A stretch of 17,515 nucleotides of DNA from SIG575 sp045632485 (GTDB lineage: Bacteria; Bacillota; Clostridia; Oscillospirales; Acutalibacteraceae). A model generated the notes under the pieces. That model did not search any database, was not told where the DNA came from, and was given only the letters and a program-made list of their open reading frames with translations. Shown in pieces: positions 8,763 to 15,215 of the stretch. Numbering within the stretch: position 1 is the first letter of the stretch; every line of letters begins with the position of its first letter. Location of the stretch: the NCBI GenBank assembly GCA_045632485.1, contig JAZQWT010000127.1:1-17515 (forward strand). Reading direction: 5' to 3'. The position numbers and the translations under genes were made by a program.

Positions 8763-8797
8763 AAAAAGCTTGTCAAAAAGTTTTGACAAGCTTTTTT
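8763..8797. terminator. Bidirectional intrinsic terminator between converging operons
   Basis: AAAAAGCTTGTCAAAA (8763-8778) and its exact reverse complement (8781-8796) form a perfect 16-bp arm hairpin with a two-base centre; the middle pairs would open into a small loop. It has a T-run on the plus strand and, because of the A-run on the other side, also on the minus strand. It lies between the stops of the radical SAM array and the minus-strand secreted-protein gene, so it likely ends both transcripts. Confidence 0.9.
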
Positions 8798-8803
8798 GTT
8801 GAT

Positions 8804-9610
8804 TTATTTCTTTTTGAATAAAGCAATTATTAATGCACACAGAGAAGTCACAACGCATGCAATGCCGATTATAAGAATTGAATTATTATTCTTTTCAAGA
8901 GTTTCTGTGTAGGATTCATAATTTTCGGTAATAATTGCAGTTTTATATTCTGTAGTGGTTTCTTTCTTTGTTGTAGTTCTCTTCTTTGTTGTGTTTTTCT
9001 TTTTGTTTGCTTTATCTTTAGCTTTCTTTTCGGATTCTTTTTCTGCGAGGGATTGTGATTCTGATTCCTCTTCCTTGAACTCCTCACTTTTTATATCAAG
9101 TCTGTACATCTGTGATAATTTACCTTGATAATCTTTCAATGCGATATTAAGCGTAAGGATGTTTTCATATTCGAGTTCTTTCAGAACAATTTCTGCTTCA
9201 TAAACACCGCCGCCTGAGCCATCGGAAAAATATCCGAAGTTCAGGAAAAAGTCGCTGTCGTTGTAATCAGCAGACAAATCGGAACGCATAATAATTTCTG
9301 ATGAATCGTTGAAAGACAAGATAACCTCGCTTGTACTGCCGTCAAAACCATCGCCGTTCTTATTGTCGATAAAAACGGCCAGATATACACGTCTGTCTTC
9401 TTCAATATATTTGAATTTTGTGTGAGCAGAATGATAACAACATCCTGTGTGGTCATATCTGTCAAAAAGAACTTTGTCGTCTGCTTCCTGCCATTCATAC
9501 TGTCTTGCATTACCGTCACATTCGATATATGCAAAAGAGTTAAGTGTGAAGGCGAAAATCAGTATAAAACAAAGTAAAATAATTCCGCAGTTTTTAATAT
9601 AATCTTTCAT
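8804..9610 (-). CDS. Membrane-anchored extracellular protein, unknown function
   Basis: A 268-residue protein with a clear export layout. Residues 1-27 form a signal peptide (hydrophobic IILLCFILIFAF, likely cleavage after NSFA). Residues 28-175 form a beta-rich domain with DNKNGDGFDG and FSDGSGGGVYEAEI stretches. A low-complexity Glu/Ser/Lys/Thr linker covers 176-240. A membrane helix at about 244-265 ends in KKK. This is a type I topology with the domain outside the cell. The outer domain vaguely resembles CBM9/DOMON-like beta sandwiches, in which an ELDG-like opening precedes a DxxD metal-like loop, but I cannot assign a family. It starts 28 bases after the S1-domain gene, with AAAGGAT upstream, so the two are probably co-transcribed. 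The Thr/Lys linker suggests a cell-wall-spanning stalk. There is no LPxTG. Confidence 0.8.
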   Translation of the reverse strand: MKDYIKNCGIILLCFILIFAFTLNSFAYIECDGNARQYEWQEADDKVLFDRYDHTGCCYHSAHTKFKYIEEDRRVYLAVFIDNKNGDGFDGSTSEVILSFNDSSEIIMRSDLSADYNDSDFFLNFGYFSDGSGGGVYEAEIVLKELEYENILTLNIALKDYQGKLSQMYRLDIKSEEFKEEESESQSLAEKESEKKAKDKANKKKNTTKKRTTTKKETTTEYKTAIITENYESYTETLEKNNNSILIIGIACVVTSLCALIIALFKKK

Positions 9611-9638
9611 TTTTCACATCTTTATCCTTTATAATATT

Positions 9639-10562
9639 TTAAAACACACTCTCAATAATTTTTTCTGAATAATCAGGAGAATATTTCCAATAAGAAATGT
9701 GTTTATCATCCACATAATATTTTAATTTTGACGGAGGGTAAATTGCGTCAAAACAATCAACAATAATAAGTTTTATTTTCATCCGTTCAGGAATAATGCT
9801 CTTTATGTAAACAGCTGTGTTCTGTCCGGGATAAATATTATCGGTAATTTCTGCAAGTCCTGCAAGGTTGGGTGCAAGTTCAATAAAGATTCCGTATTTT
9901 TCAGTTGAACGGACAATTCCCGGAACAGTTTCTCCCACCGAAAAACGAGATGCATTTTCCTCCCAGGTGCCGAGAAGTTCTTTGTGTGTCAGAACAATTC
10001 TGCCGATGTCGTCACGGCTTTTGACTATGGCTTTTATATCCTGATTCGGGCAAAAACGGACATTGGGATGTGGTATACGTGAAACAGAAATGCCGTCAAT
10101 GGGCAGTAGTGCATTTATTCCTGCACCGATGTCTGCAAAAACGCCGAAGGGCTCCATATGACAGACTCTCGCATCTATTATATCACCAACAGATAAATTT
10201 GCAATATAATTTTCCATGCATTTTTCCTGAACTTTTTTGCGGCTTAAGATTGCATAAATTTCTCCGAATTCGTCAAAACCGAAATCGGTTATAATAAAAC
10301 AGACAGGCTTGTTGACTTTTGAAATAAGTGCAATATCACGTGTTGTACCCTCTGCGATTCCAATTGCACCTTCTTTTCTTGGGATGATTCCGTTCATACA
10401 ACCTAAATCAACATGCAGGTTGTGAGCAGCGTCGCACAGAATCACTCTACCCTCAAGGATTGATTCTTTTTTGTATGCATCGCGTATTGTGTCAGGTGAT
10501 TTAAGTGATGCTATATTTTCTTTTGTGTTTATAAGTTTGCCCTCAGGCAGGAATTGTGACAT
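9639..10562 (-). CDS. S1 domain RNA-binding protein (ribosomal S1-like)
   Basis: A 307-residue cytoplasmic protein with S1/OB-fold repeats. A degenerate one spans about residues 35-110 (EGRVILCDAAHNLHVDLG). A clear one spans about 124-194 (VGDIIDARVCHMEPFGVFAD, with GINALLPI and IVLTHKEL). A third spans about 209-269 (VGETVPGIVRSTEKYGIFIE, with LAGLAEIT). S1 domains bind single-stranded RNA; in low-GC Gram-positives, short S1 homologs of this kind are annotated as ribosomal protein S1-like and may aid translation or RNA turnover. The length is well below the six-domain S1 of Proteobacteria (about 550 residues). The ATG is preceded by AAGGGGAG on the minus strand, a good ribosome site about seven bases away. 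It is transcribed divergently from the DUF951-prfA operon. Its exact target RNA cannot be deduced. Confidence 0.85.
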   Translation of the reverse strand: MSQFLPEGKLINTKENIASLKSPDTIRDAYKKESILEGRVILCDAAHNLHVDLGCMNGIIPRKEGAIGIAEGTTRDIALISKVNKPVCFIITDFGFDEFGEIYAILSRKKVQEKCMENYIANLSVGDIIDARVCHMEPFGVFADIGAGINALLPIDGISVSRIPHPNVRFCPNQDIKAIVKSRDDIGRIVLTHKELLGTWEENASRFSVGETVPGIVRSTEKYGIFIELAPNLAGLAEITDNIYPGQNTAVYIKSIIPERMKIKLIIVDCFDAIYPPSKLKYYVDDKHISYWKYSPDYSEKIIESVF

Positions 10563-10624
10563 AAAATTTACTCCCCTTATTTATCCTATATTTGTAAATA
10601 CTTATTCCAATTTTTATAAAAATA

Positions 10625-10633
10625 TGATATAAT
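10625..10633 (+). promoter_or_regulatory. Extended -10 promoter of the DUF951-prfA operon
   Basis: TGATATAAT (10625-10633) is a perfect extended -10 element (TGn followed by TATAAT), 33 bases before the DUF951 start codon. The -35 position (TTCCAA, 10605-10610, 17-base spacer) matches the consensus poorly, which is normal for extended -10 promoters. It lies in the 104-base divergent gap, so the leader is only about 25-30 bases long. Confidence 0.7.
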
Positions 10634-10666
10634 AAAAAATTGAGAGGAAAAGGAGGCGGATTTGTT

Positions 10667-10855
10667 ATGGATGTACAGGTTGGAGATATAGTAATTATGA
10701 AAAAAATTCATCCCTGTGGCTCGGACAGATTTGCCGTAACGCGTGTGGGAATGGATTTCAAAATCAAGTGTGAAAAATGCGGACACGAAATCATGGCACC
10801 TCGCCGTAAAATAGAAAAAAACATCAAAAAAATTATAAAACCTGATGAGGTATAA
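10667..10855 (+). CDS. DUF951 family small protein
   Basis: A 62-residue protein starting at ATG 10667 (MDVQVGDIVIMKKIHPCGS), with the ribosome site AGGAGG at 10651-10656, ten bases upstream. A longer frame upward to a TTG at 10640 would swallow that ribosome site and is rejected. The protein matches the DUF951 pattern: V-GD-V-MKK-HPCG at the start, W/F-x-V-TRVGMDF-IKC in the middle, and a CEKCGH pair of cysteines, then a basic tail (PRRKIEKNIKKI). The cysteines C19, C37 and C40, with nearby histidines, could bind a metal. The function of DUF951 is unknown; it is usually a cytoplasmic protein encoded near translation or replication genes in Firmicutes. It is followed by prfA after three bases, which supports one transcript and coupled translation. 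Confidence 0.88.
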   Translation: MDVQVGDIVIMKKIHPCGSDRFAVTRVGMDFKIKCEKCGHEIMAPRRKIEKNIKKIIKPDEV

Positions 10856-10858
10856 AAT

Positions 10859-11929
10859 ATGTTGGATAAACTTGAAAAAGTAGAAGAACGTTACGAGAAC
10901 GTAAATGAAATGTTGTGCGACCCTGATGTGGTTGCAGATATTGAAAAGTATAAGAAGCTTATGCGTGAGATGAAAACTCTTACCCCTGTTGTGGAAAAAT
11001 TCAGAGAATATAAAAAGACAAAAGAAACTCTGGATGAAGCAAAGATGATTCTTGAAGATTCTTCTCAGGACAAAGATTTCCGTGAGATGGTGGAAGAGGA
11101 ATATATCGAAGCAAAAGAGAATGTTGCAGTAATAGAAGATGAACTTAAAATCTTACTTCTTCCCAAAGACCCCAATGACGACAAAAACGTTATTGTGGAA
11201 ATCCGTGGCGGTGCAGGCGGAGAGGAAGCGTCTCTTTTCGCAGGTGTACTTTACAGAATGTACAGTATGTACGCGGAAACAAAAGGTTGGAAAACTGAAA
11301 TTATGAGTGCCAACGAAACAGAGCTTGGCGGTTTCAAGGAAGTCAGCTTTATGATTGAGGGCGAAGGTGCTTTTTCGCGTTTCAAATTTGAAAGCGGTGT
11401 TCACCGTGTTCAGCGAGTTCCCGAAACAGAATCTCAGGGCAGAATTCATACTTCGACAGTTACCGTTGCAGTTCTTCCAGAGGCAGAAGATGTTGATATT
11501 GAAATCAATCCTGCAGATTTGCAGATAGATACTTTCCGTTCAAGCGGTGCAGGCGGTCAGCATATTAACAAAACTGAATCTGCAATCAGAATTACTCATA
11601 TTCCTACAGGTACAGTTGTTGAATGTCAGGACGAAAGAAGTCAGCACAAAAATAAAGATAAAGCAATGAAAATTCTCCGTTCGAGAATTCTTGATGAGGA
11701 GAGAAGAAAACAGAACGATGCTATTGCGGGAGAAAGAAAAAGTCAGGTAGGTTCAGGTGACAGAAGTGAGAGAATCAGTACCTACAACTATCCCCAGGGC
11801 AGAATCAGCGACCATAGAATCGGTCTTACATTATACCGTCTTGAAGCAATGCTCAACGGTGATATTGATGAACTTATTGATTCACTTATTACTGCAGATA
11901 CTGCAGAAAAATTAAAGGCAGAAGAATAA
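10859..11929 (+). CDS. prfA: Peptide chain release factor 1
   Basis: A 356-residue cytoplasmic release factor that reads UAA and UAG stop codons in the ribosomal A site and triggers peptidyl-tRNA hydrolysis. The GGQ motif is at residues 232-234 (SSGAGGQHINKTESAI). The stop-codon reading P-x-T tripeptide is PET at 188-190 (RVPETESQGRIHTST), which identifies RF1 rather than RF2 (SPF). The length equals the usual 355-360 residues. The N-terminal helical domain (about 1-110) and the C-terminal RSERISTYNYPQGRISDHRI block are present. The ribosome site GAGG (10847-10850) overlaps the end of the DUF951 gene. The methyltransferase prmC, which modifies the GGQ glutamine and often follows prfA, is not next to it here and must be elsewhere if present. 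Sua5 begins one base after the stop. Confidence 0.97.
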   Translation: MLDKLEKVEERYENVNEMLCDPDVVADIEKYKKLMREMKTLTPVVEKFREYKKTKETLDEAKMILEDSSQDKDFREMVEEEYIEAKENVAVIEDELKILLLPKDPNDDKNVIVEIRGGAGGEEASLFAGVLYRMYSMYAETKGWKTEIMSANETELGGFKEVSFMIEGEGAFSRFKFESGVHRVQRVPETESQGRIHTSTVTVAVLPEAEDVDIEINPADLQIDTFRSSGAGGQHINKTESAIRITHIPTGTVVECQDERSQHKNKDKAMKILRSRILDEERRKQNDAIAGERKSQVGSGDRSERISTYNYPQGRISDHRIGLTLYRLEAMLNGDIDELIDSLITADTAEKLKAEE

Positions 11930-11930
11930 T

Positions 11931-12944
11931 ATGAAAACAGAAGTTTTGAAAGCATCAGAAGAGTCAATAAAAAAAGCTGCGGAAATTATAAAATCCGGCG
12001 GTGTGGTCGGTGTGCCTACTGAAACAGTTTACGGACTTGGTGCAAACGCACTTGATGAGTGTGCTGTGGGAAGAATTTTTGAAGCAAAAGGAAGACCAAA
12101 AGATAACCCTATGATTGTGCACATTTCCTGTATGGAGGAAGCAGAACCTCTTGTGAAAAAAATTCCCGAAAAAGCAAAACTTCTTGCAGAAAAATTCTGG
12201 CCGGGACCGCTTACAATAATAATGGAAAAAACTGATAATGTTCCGTCGGTAACAAGCGGAAATTTAGATACGGTTGCAATCAGAATGCCGTCACATGAAG
12301 TGATGAGAAAAATTATAAAAAAATCAGGCTGTCCTATTGCAGCTCCGTCAGCAAATCTTTCGGGAAGTCCGAGCCCCACAAATGCAAAATATGTTTTTGA
12401 TGATATGAACGGAAAAATTCCTCTTATAATTGATGGCGGAGAAAGTAATGTGGGTCTTGAATCAACGGTTATAACTCTTGTCGGCGAAAAGCCACGCCTT
12501 TTAAGACCGGGCGGAGTAACACCCGAACAACTTGAAGAAGTTTTAGGTGAAATAGAAATCGATAAAGCAGTGAGAGCAAAGCTTGAAGAAAATCAGAAAG
12601 TTCATTCTCCCGGAATGAAATATAAACACTATGCACCGAAAACAAAAGTTGTTATAATAAAAGCTGACAGCGAAAAATATATTGAATTTATTTCGTCACA
12701 GAATAAAAAAGTTGCAGCACTTTGTTTTGAAGATGAAGCTGAAAAAATTTCTGTTCCCTGTGTAACATACGGGCAAAGTTTTGATTCGTCTTCTCAGGCA
12801 AAAAGATTGTTTGACGCTCTGAGAGAGCTTGATGAAATTGATGTAGAAATTGCATATGCTCATTGTCCTTCCGACAAGGGCGTAGGTCTTGCGGTTTATA
12901 ACAGATTGTTACGCTCTGCAGGATTTGAAGTGATTGAACTGTAA
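11931..12944 (+). CDS. sua5: L-threonylcarbamoyladenylate synthase, two-domain Sua5/YwlC type
   Basis: A 337-residue cytoplasmic enzyme that makes threonylcarbamoyl-AMP from threonine, bicarbonate and ATP, the first step in t6A formation at position 37 of ANN-decoding tRNAs. The catalytic YrdC domain covers about residues 10-205: PTETVYGLG at 29-37, KGRPKDNP at 53-60, the APSANLSG loop near residue 140 and LRPGG near 190. The linker SPGMKYKHYAP at 226-236 closes the active site in Sua5 proteins, and the C-terminal Sua5 domain follows (to 337), so this is the long Sua5/YwlC form rather than short TsaC. The start overlaps the prfA end by context (one-base gap) with only a weak AAAGG site, which suggests translational coupling. 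The prfA-sua5 link is common in Firmicutes and fits a translation-fidelity operon. Confidence 0.95.
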   Translation: MKTEVLKASEESIKKAAEIIKSGGVVGVPTETVYGLGANALDECAVGRIFEAKGRPKDNPMIVHISCMEEAEPLVKKIPEKAKLLAEKFWPGPLTIIMEKTDNVPSVTSGNLDTVAIRMPSHEVMRKIIKKSGCPIAAPSANLSGSPSPTNAKYVFDDMNGKIPLIIDGGESNVGLESTVITLVGEKPRLLRPGGVTPEQLEEVLGEIEIDKAVRAKLEENQKVHSPGMKYKHYAPKTKVVIIKADSEKYIEFISSQNKKVAALCFEDEAEKISVPCVTYGQSFDSSSQAKRLFDALRELDEIDVEIAYAHCPSDKGVGLAVYNRLLRSAGFEVIEL

Positions 12945-12956
12945 AGGAGATTTCTT

Positions 12957-13565
12957 ATGTTGATATTAGGCTTGACGGGCAAAACAGGTGCTGGTAAAAG
13001 TATGGTCTGTTCTTTGCTGAAAGAAAGAAATTGTTACATAATTGATGGTGATAAAGTTGCAAGAGAAATTCTTGAAATCGGTTCTCCTGTTATAGAAAAA
13101 CTTTCTGAGGTTTTCGGTGAAGATATAGTAAAATACAACGGAGAAATTGACAGAAAACTTTTAGCGAAAAAAGCATTCGCTAACCGTGAAGAAACTGAAA
13201 AATTAAATGCAGTTACTCACCCTGCGATAAGAGAAAAAATTCTTGATGAAATTGAAACTGCAAAGATAGAAGAATATGAAGTATGCATAATTGATGCAGC
13301 AGCACTACTTGAGTGTGAAATAAAAAATGATTGTAATTTTATTGCAGTTGTTTTCGCTCCCAATGATGTGAGATTAAAAAGAATTATTGAGAGAGATAAT
13401 TTGTCTGTGTCAGATGCGAAAAGAAGAATGAATGCACAGATGCCTGATGAATTTTATCTTGAACAAGCGGACATAATTATAATTAATGATAACGTTACAG
13501 ATTTTGAATCTGAATTTCAAAAACTTATGAAATTTATTGAAATAAACAAACAGAAAGGAATATGA
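12957..13565 (+). CDS. coaE: Dephospho-CoA kinase
   Basis: A 202-residue cytoplasmic P-loop kinase that phosphorylates the 3'-hydroxyl of dephospho-CoA, the last step of coenzyme A synthesis. Walker A is GKTGAGKS at residues 8-15. The CoA-site aspartate lies in IIDGDKVAREI around residues 28-38. The central THPAIREKI block and IDAAALLE loop are typical of CoaE, and the lid/base contacts are in RRMNAQMP with a closing ADIIIINDN strand. The length is the family norm (about 200). The AAGGAG site (12944-12949) overlaps the stop codon of sua5 and sits seven bases before the ATG, so expression is coupled to that gene. It is followed by the aminopeptidase after three bases. Confidence 0.95.
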   Translation: MLILGLTGKTGAGKSMVCSLLKERNCYIIDGDKVAREILEIGSPVIEKLSEVFGEDIVKYNGEIDRKLLAKKAFANREETEKLNAVTHPAIREKILDEIETAKIEEYEVCIIDAAALLECEIKNDCNFIAVVFAPNDVRLKRIIERDNLSVSDAKRRMNAQMPDEFYLEQADIIIINDNVTDFESEFQKLMKFIEINKQKGI

Positions 13566-13568
13566 ATT

Positions 13569-14963
13569 ATGAGCGCAAAAGAATTACAGGAAAAACTTTT
13601 CATGAAACCCAAAAACGGTTATCTTCGTATGGATGAAAATGAAATTGAAAAAGTCAACAGCTTCTGCGAAGATTATAAGAGCTATCTTAATGCAGGAAAA
13701 ACAGAAAGAGAAGCTTGTCTGCTTGCAATAAAAATTGCTGAAGAAAACGGTTTTGTTCCCTTTGATAAAAACGCTTCCTACAAAGCGGGGGACAGAGTAT
13801 ATTATAACAACAGAGATAAGGCAGTTATCTTCTGCGTTTTCGGAAAGAAAAGTGTGGCAGAGGGTGTGAAAATTGCTGCGGCACATATTGATTCTCCCAG
13901 AATTGATTTAAAGCCCAATCCTCTTTATGAAGACAGTGAAATGGCTTTCTTCAAAACTCACTATTACGGTGGTATCAAAAAATATCAATGGACTGCAATT
14001 CCTCTTGCACTTCATGGTGTTATCGTTAAAAAAGACGGAGAGAAAGTCACAGTCAATATAGGTGAAGATGATAACGACCCTAAATTTGTTATTACAGATT
14101 TACTTCCCCATCTTGCTCGCGAACAGATGAAACGCACATTGAATGAAGGTATTCAGGGCGAAGAGTTGAATATCCTTATTGGCTCTCGTCCTTTTAAAGA
14201 TGATGAAGCAAGTGAACTTGTTAAACTTAATGTAATGCAGATTCTCAACGAGAAATACGGCATTATTGAAGAAGATTTCCTTTCTGCAGAGCTTGAATGC
14301 GTTCCTGCGATGAAAGTCTGCGACATCGGACTTGACAGAAGCCTTATCGGCGGTTACGGGCACGACGACCGTGTTTGTGCATATCCCTCACTTATGGCTG
14401 CTGTTAATTGCAAAGACCCTGAATTTACATGCCTTACTGTTCTTACTGATAAAGAAGAAACAGGTTCAGACGGAAATACAGGTCTTAAATCTTTTTATCT
14501 TCCTTATTTCATTGCTGACCTTGCACGTCAGGCAGGTGTTGAAGCTCACGATGTTATGAGTAAATCAGAATGTCTTTCTGCTGACGTTAATGCAGCGTTT
14601 GACCCCACATTTGCAGGTCCTTTTGAAAAGATGAACACGTCCTTTGTAAACCGCGGAATTGTTGTTACAAAATACACAGGCTCAGGCGGTAAAGGCGGCA
14701 CTTCTGATGCAAGCGCAGAGTTTGTTGGAAAAGTAAGAAAAACATTTGACGATGCAAACGTTATCTGGCAGATGGGTGAGCTTGGTAAGGTTGACGCAGG
14801 CGGCGGCGGAACAGTTGCAAAATACGTTGCAAACCTTGATATTGATGTAATTGATGTTGGCGTTCCGGTACTTTCAATGCATGCACCTTTTGAAGTGATT
14901 TCAAAGGTTGATGTTTATATGGCATACAAAGCATTCTCTGCATTCTTCGAACTGAAATATTAA
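13569..14963 (+). CDS. apeB: M18 family aminopeptidase (aspartyl aminopeptidase-like)
   Basis: A 464-residue cytoplasmic metallo-aminopeptidase that removes N-terminal residues, typically Asp/Glu in the aspartyl aminopeptidase family, and normally assembles into a dodecameric tetrahedron. Metal and catalytic residues are visible in order: AAHIDSPRIDLKP with H106, GYGHDDRV with D266/D267, TDKEETGS with catalytic E296/E297, and LSMHAPFE with H438. The length fits the family (430-480). The start has an AGAAAGGAA site (13552-13560) inside the end of coaE. It is the last gene before a strong terminator. Substrate preference cannot be read from the sequence, and clostridial M18 enzymes may accept other residues. 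The symbol apeB is by family only. Confidence 0.93.
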   Translation: MSAKELQEKLFMKPKNGYLRMDENEIEKVNSFCEDYKSYLNAGKTEREACLLAIKIAEENGFVPFDKNASYKAGDRVYYNNRDKAVIFCVFGKKSVAEGVKIAAAHIDSPRIDLKPNPLYEDSEMAFFKTHYYGGIKKYQWTAIPLALHGVIVKKDGEKVTVNIGEDDNDPKFVITDLLPHLAREQMKRTLNEGIQGEELNILIGSRPFKDDEASELVKLNVMQILNEKYGIIEEDFLSAELECVPAMKVCDIGLDRSLIGGYGHDDRVCAYPSLMAAVNCKDPEFTCLTVLTDKEETGSDGNTGLKSFYLPYFIADLARQAGVEAHDVMSKSECLSADVNAAFDPTFAGPFEKMNTSFVNRGIVVTKYTGSGGKGGTSDASAEFVGKVRKTFDDANVIWQMGELGKVDAGGGGTVAKYVANLDIDVIDVGVPVLSMHAPFEVISKVDVYMAYKAFSAFFELKY

Positions 14964-14972
14964 TGTAAATTT

Positions 14973-15005
14973 AAACACCGCAGGTTTTTTTCTGCGGTGT
15001 TTTTT
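14973..15005 (+). terminator. Intrinsic terminator after the housekeeping operon
   Basis: AAACACCGCAG (14973-14983) pairs with CTGCGGTGTTT (14992-15002), an 11-bp GC-cored stem with an eight-base loop, and the T-run continues to 15005. It lies nine bases after the M18 stop codon. Confidence 0.93.
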
Positions 15006-15133
15006 GTGTTTTAGAATCCTTATAAAGAAATAAAAAGCTATAAAACACAATCTGTTGCATATGTATAGAATTTATTGCACAATTTGTATTTTCTTTATTT
15101 AAAAAATACAAAAAATTTCAAAAAACAGTTGAT

Positions 15134-15162
15134 TTAACTTGCAAAAAATGATAATATATAAT
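15134..15162 (+). promoter_or_regulatory. Promoter of the secreted repeat protein
   Basis: A perfect -10 TATAAT (15157-15162) has TTAACT (15134-15139, four of six matches to TTGACA) 17 bases upstream. It sits in very AT-rich DNA with A-tracts just upstream that could act as an UP element. An alternative -10 GATAAT (15150-15155) pairs with TTGATT at 15-base spacing. A GTCTAA/TTAGAC inverted repeat (15164-15186) covers the expected transcription start and could be an operator or leader hairpin. Confidence 0.6.
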
Positions 15163-15215
15163 TGTCTAAAAGTCTATATGTTAGACGAATATATTCAGAA
15201 AGGAAAATGCGCAAA

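Noticed and set aside
8759..8803. Possible mobile-element inverted repeat at the array end
   Set aside because: The palindrome has the T-run and position of a terminator, no transposase is present in the window and no target duplication is visible.
15207..15215. Alternative ATG three codons before the chosen start of the repeat protein
   Set aside because: It is in frame but only two bases after the AAAGGA ribosome site; 15216 has more workable spacing. The difference is three residues and remains uncertain.
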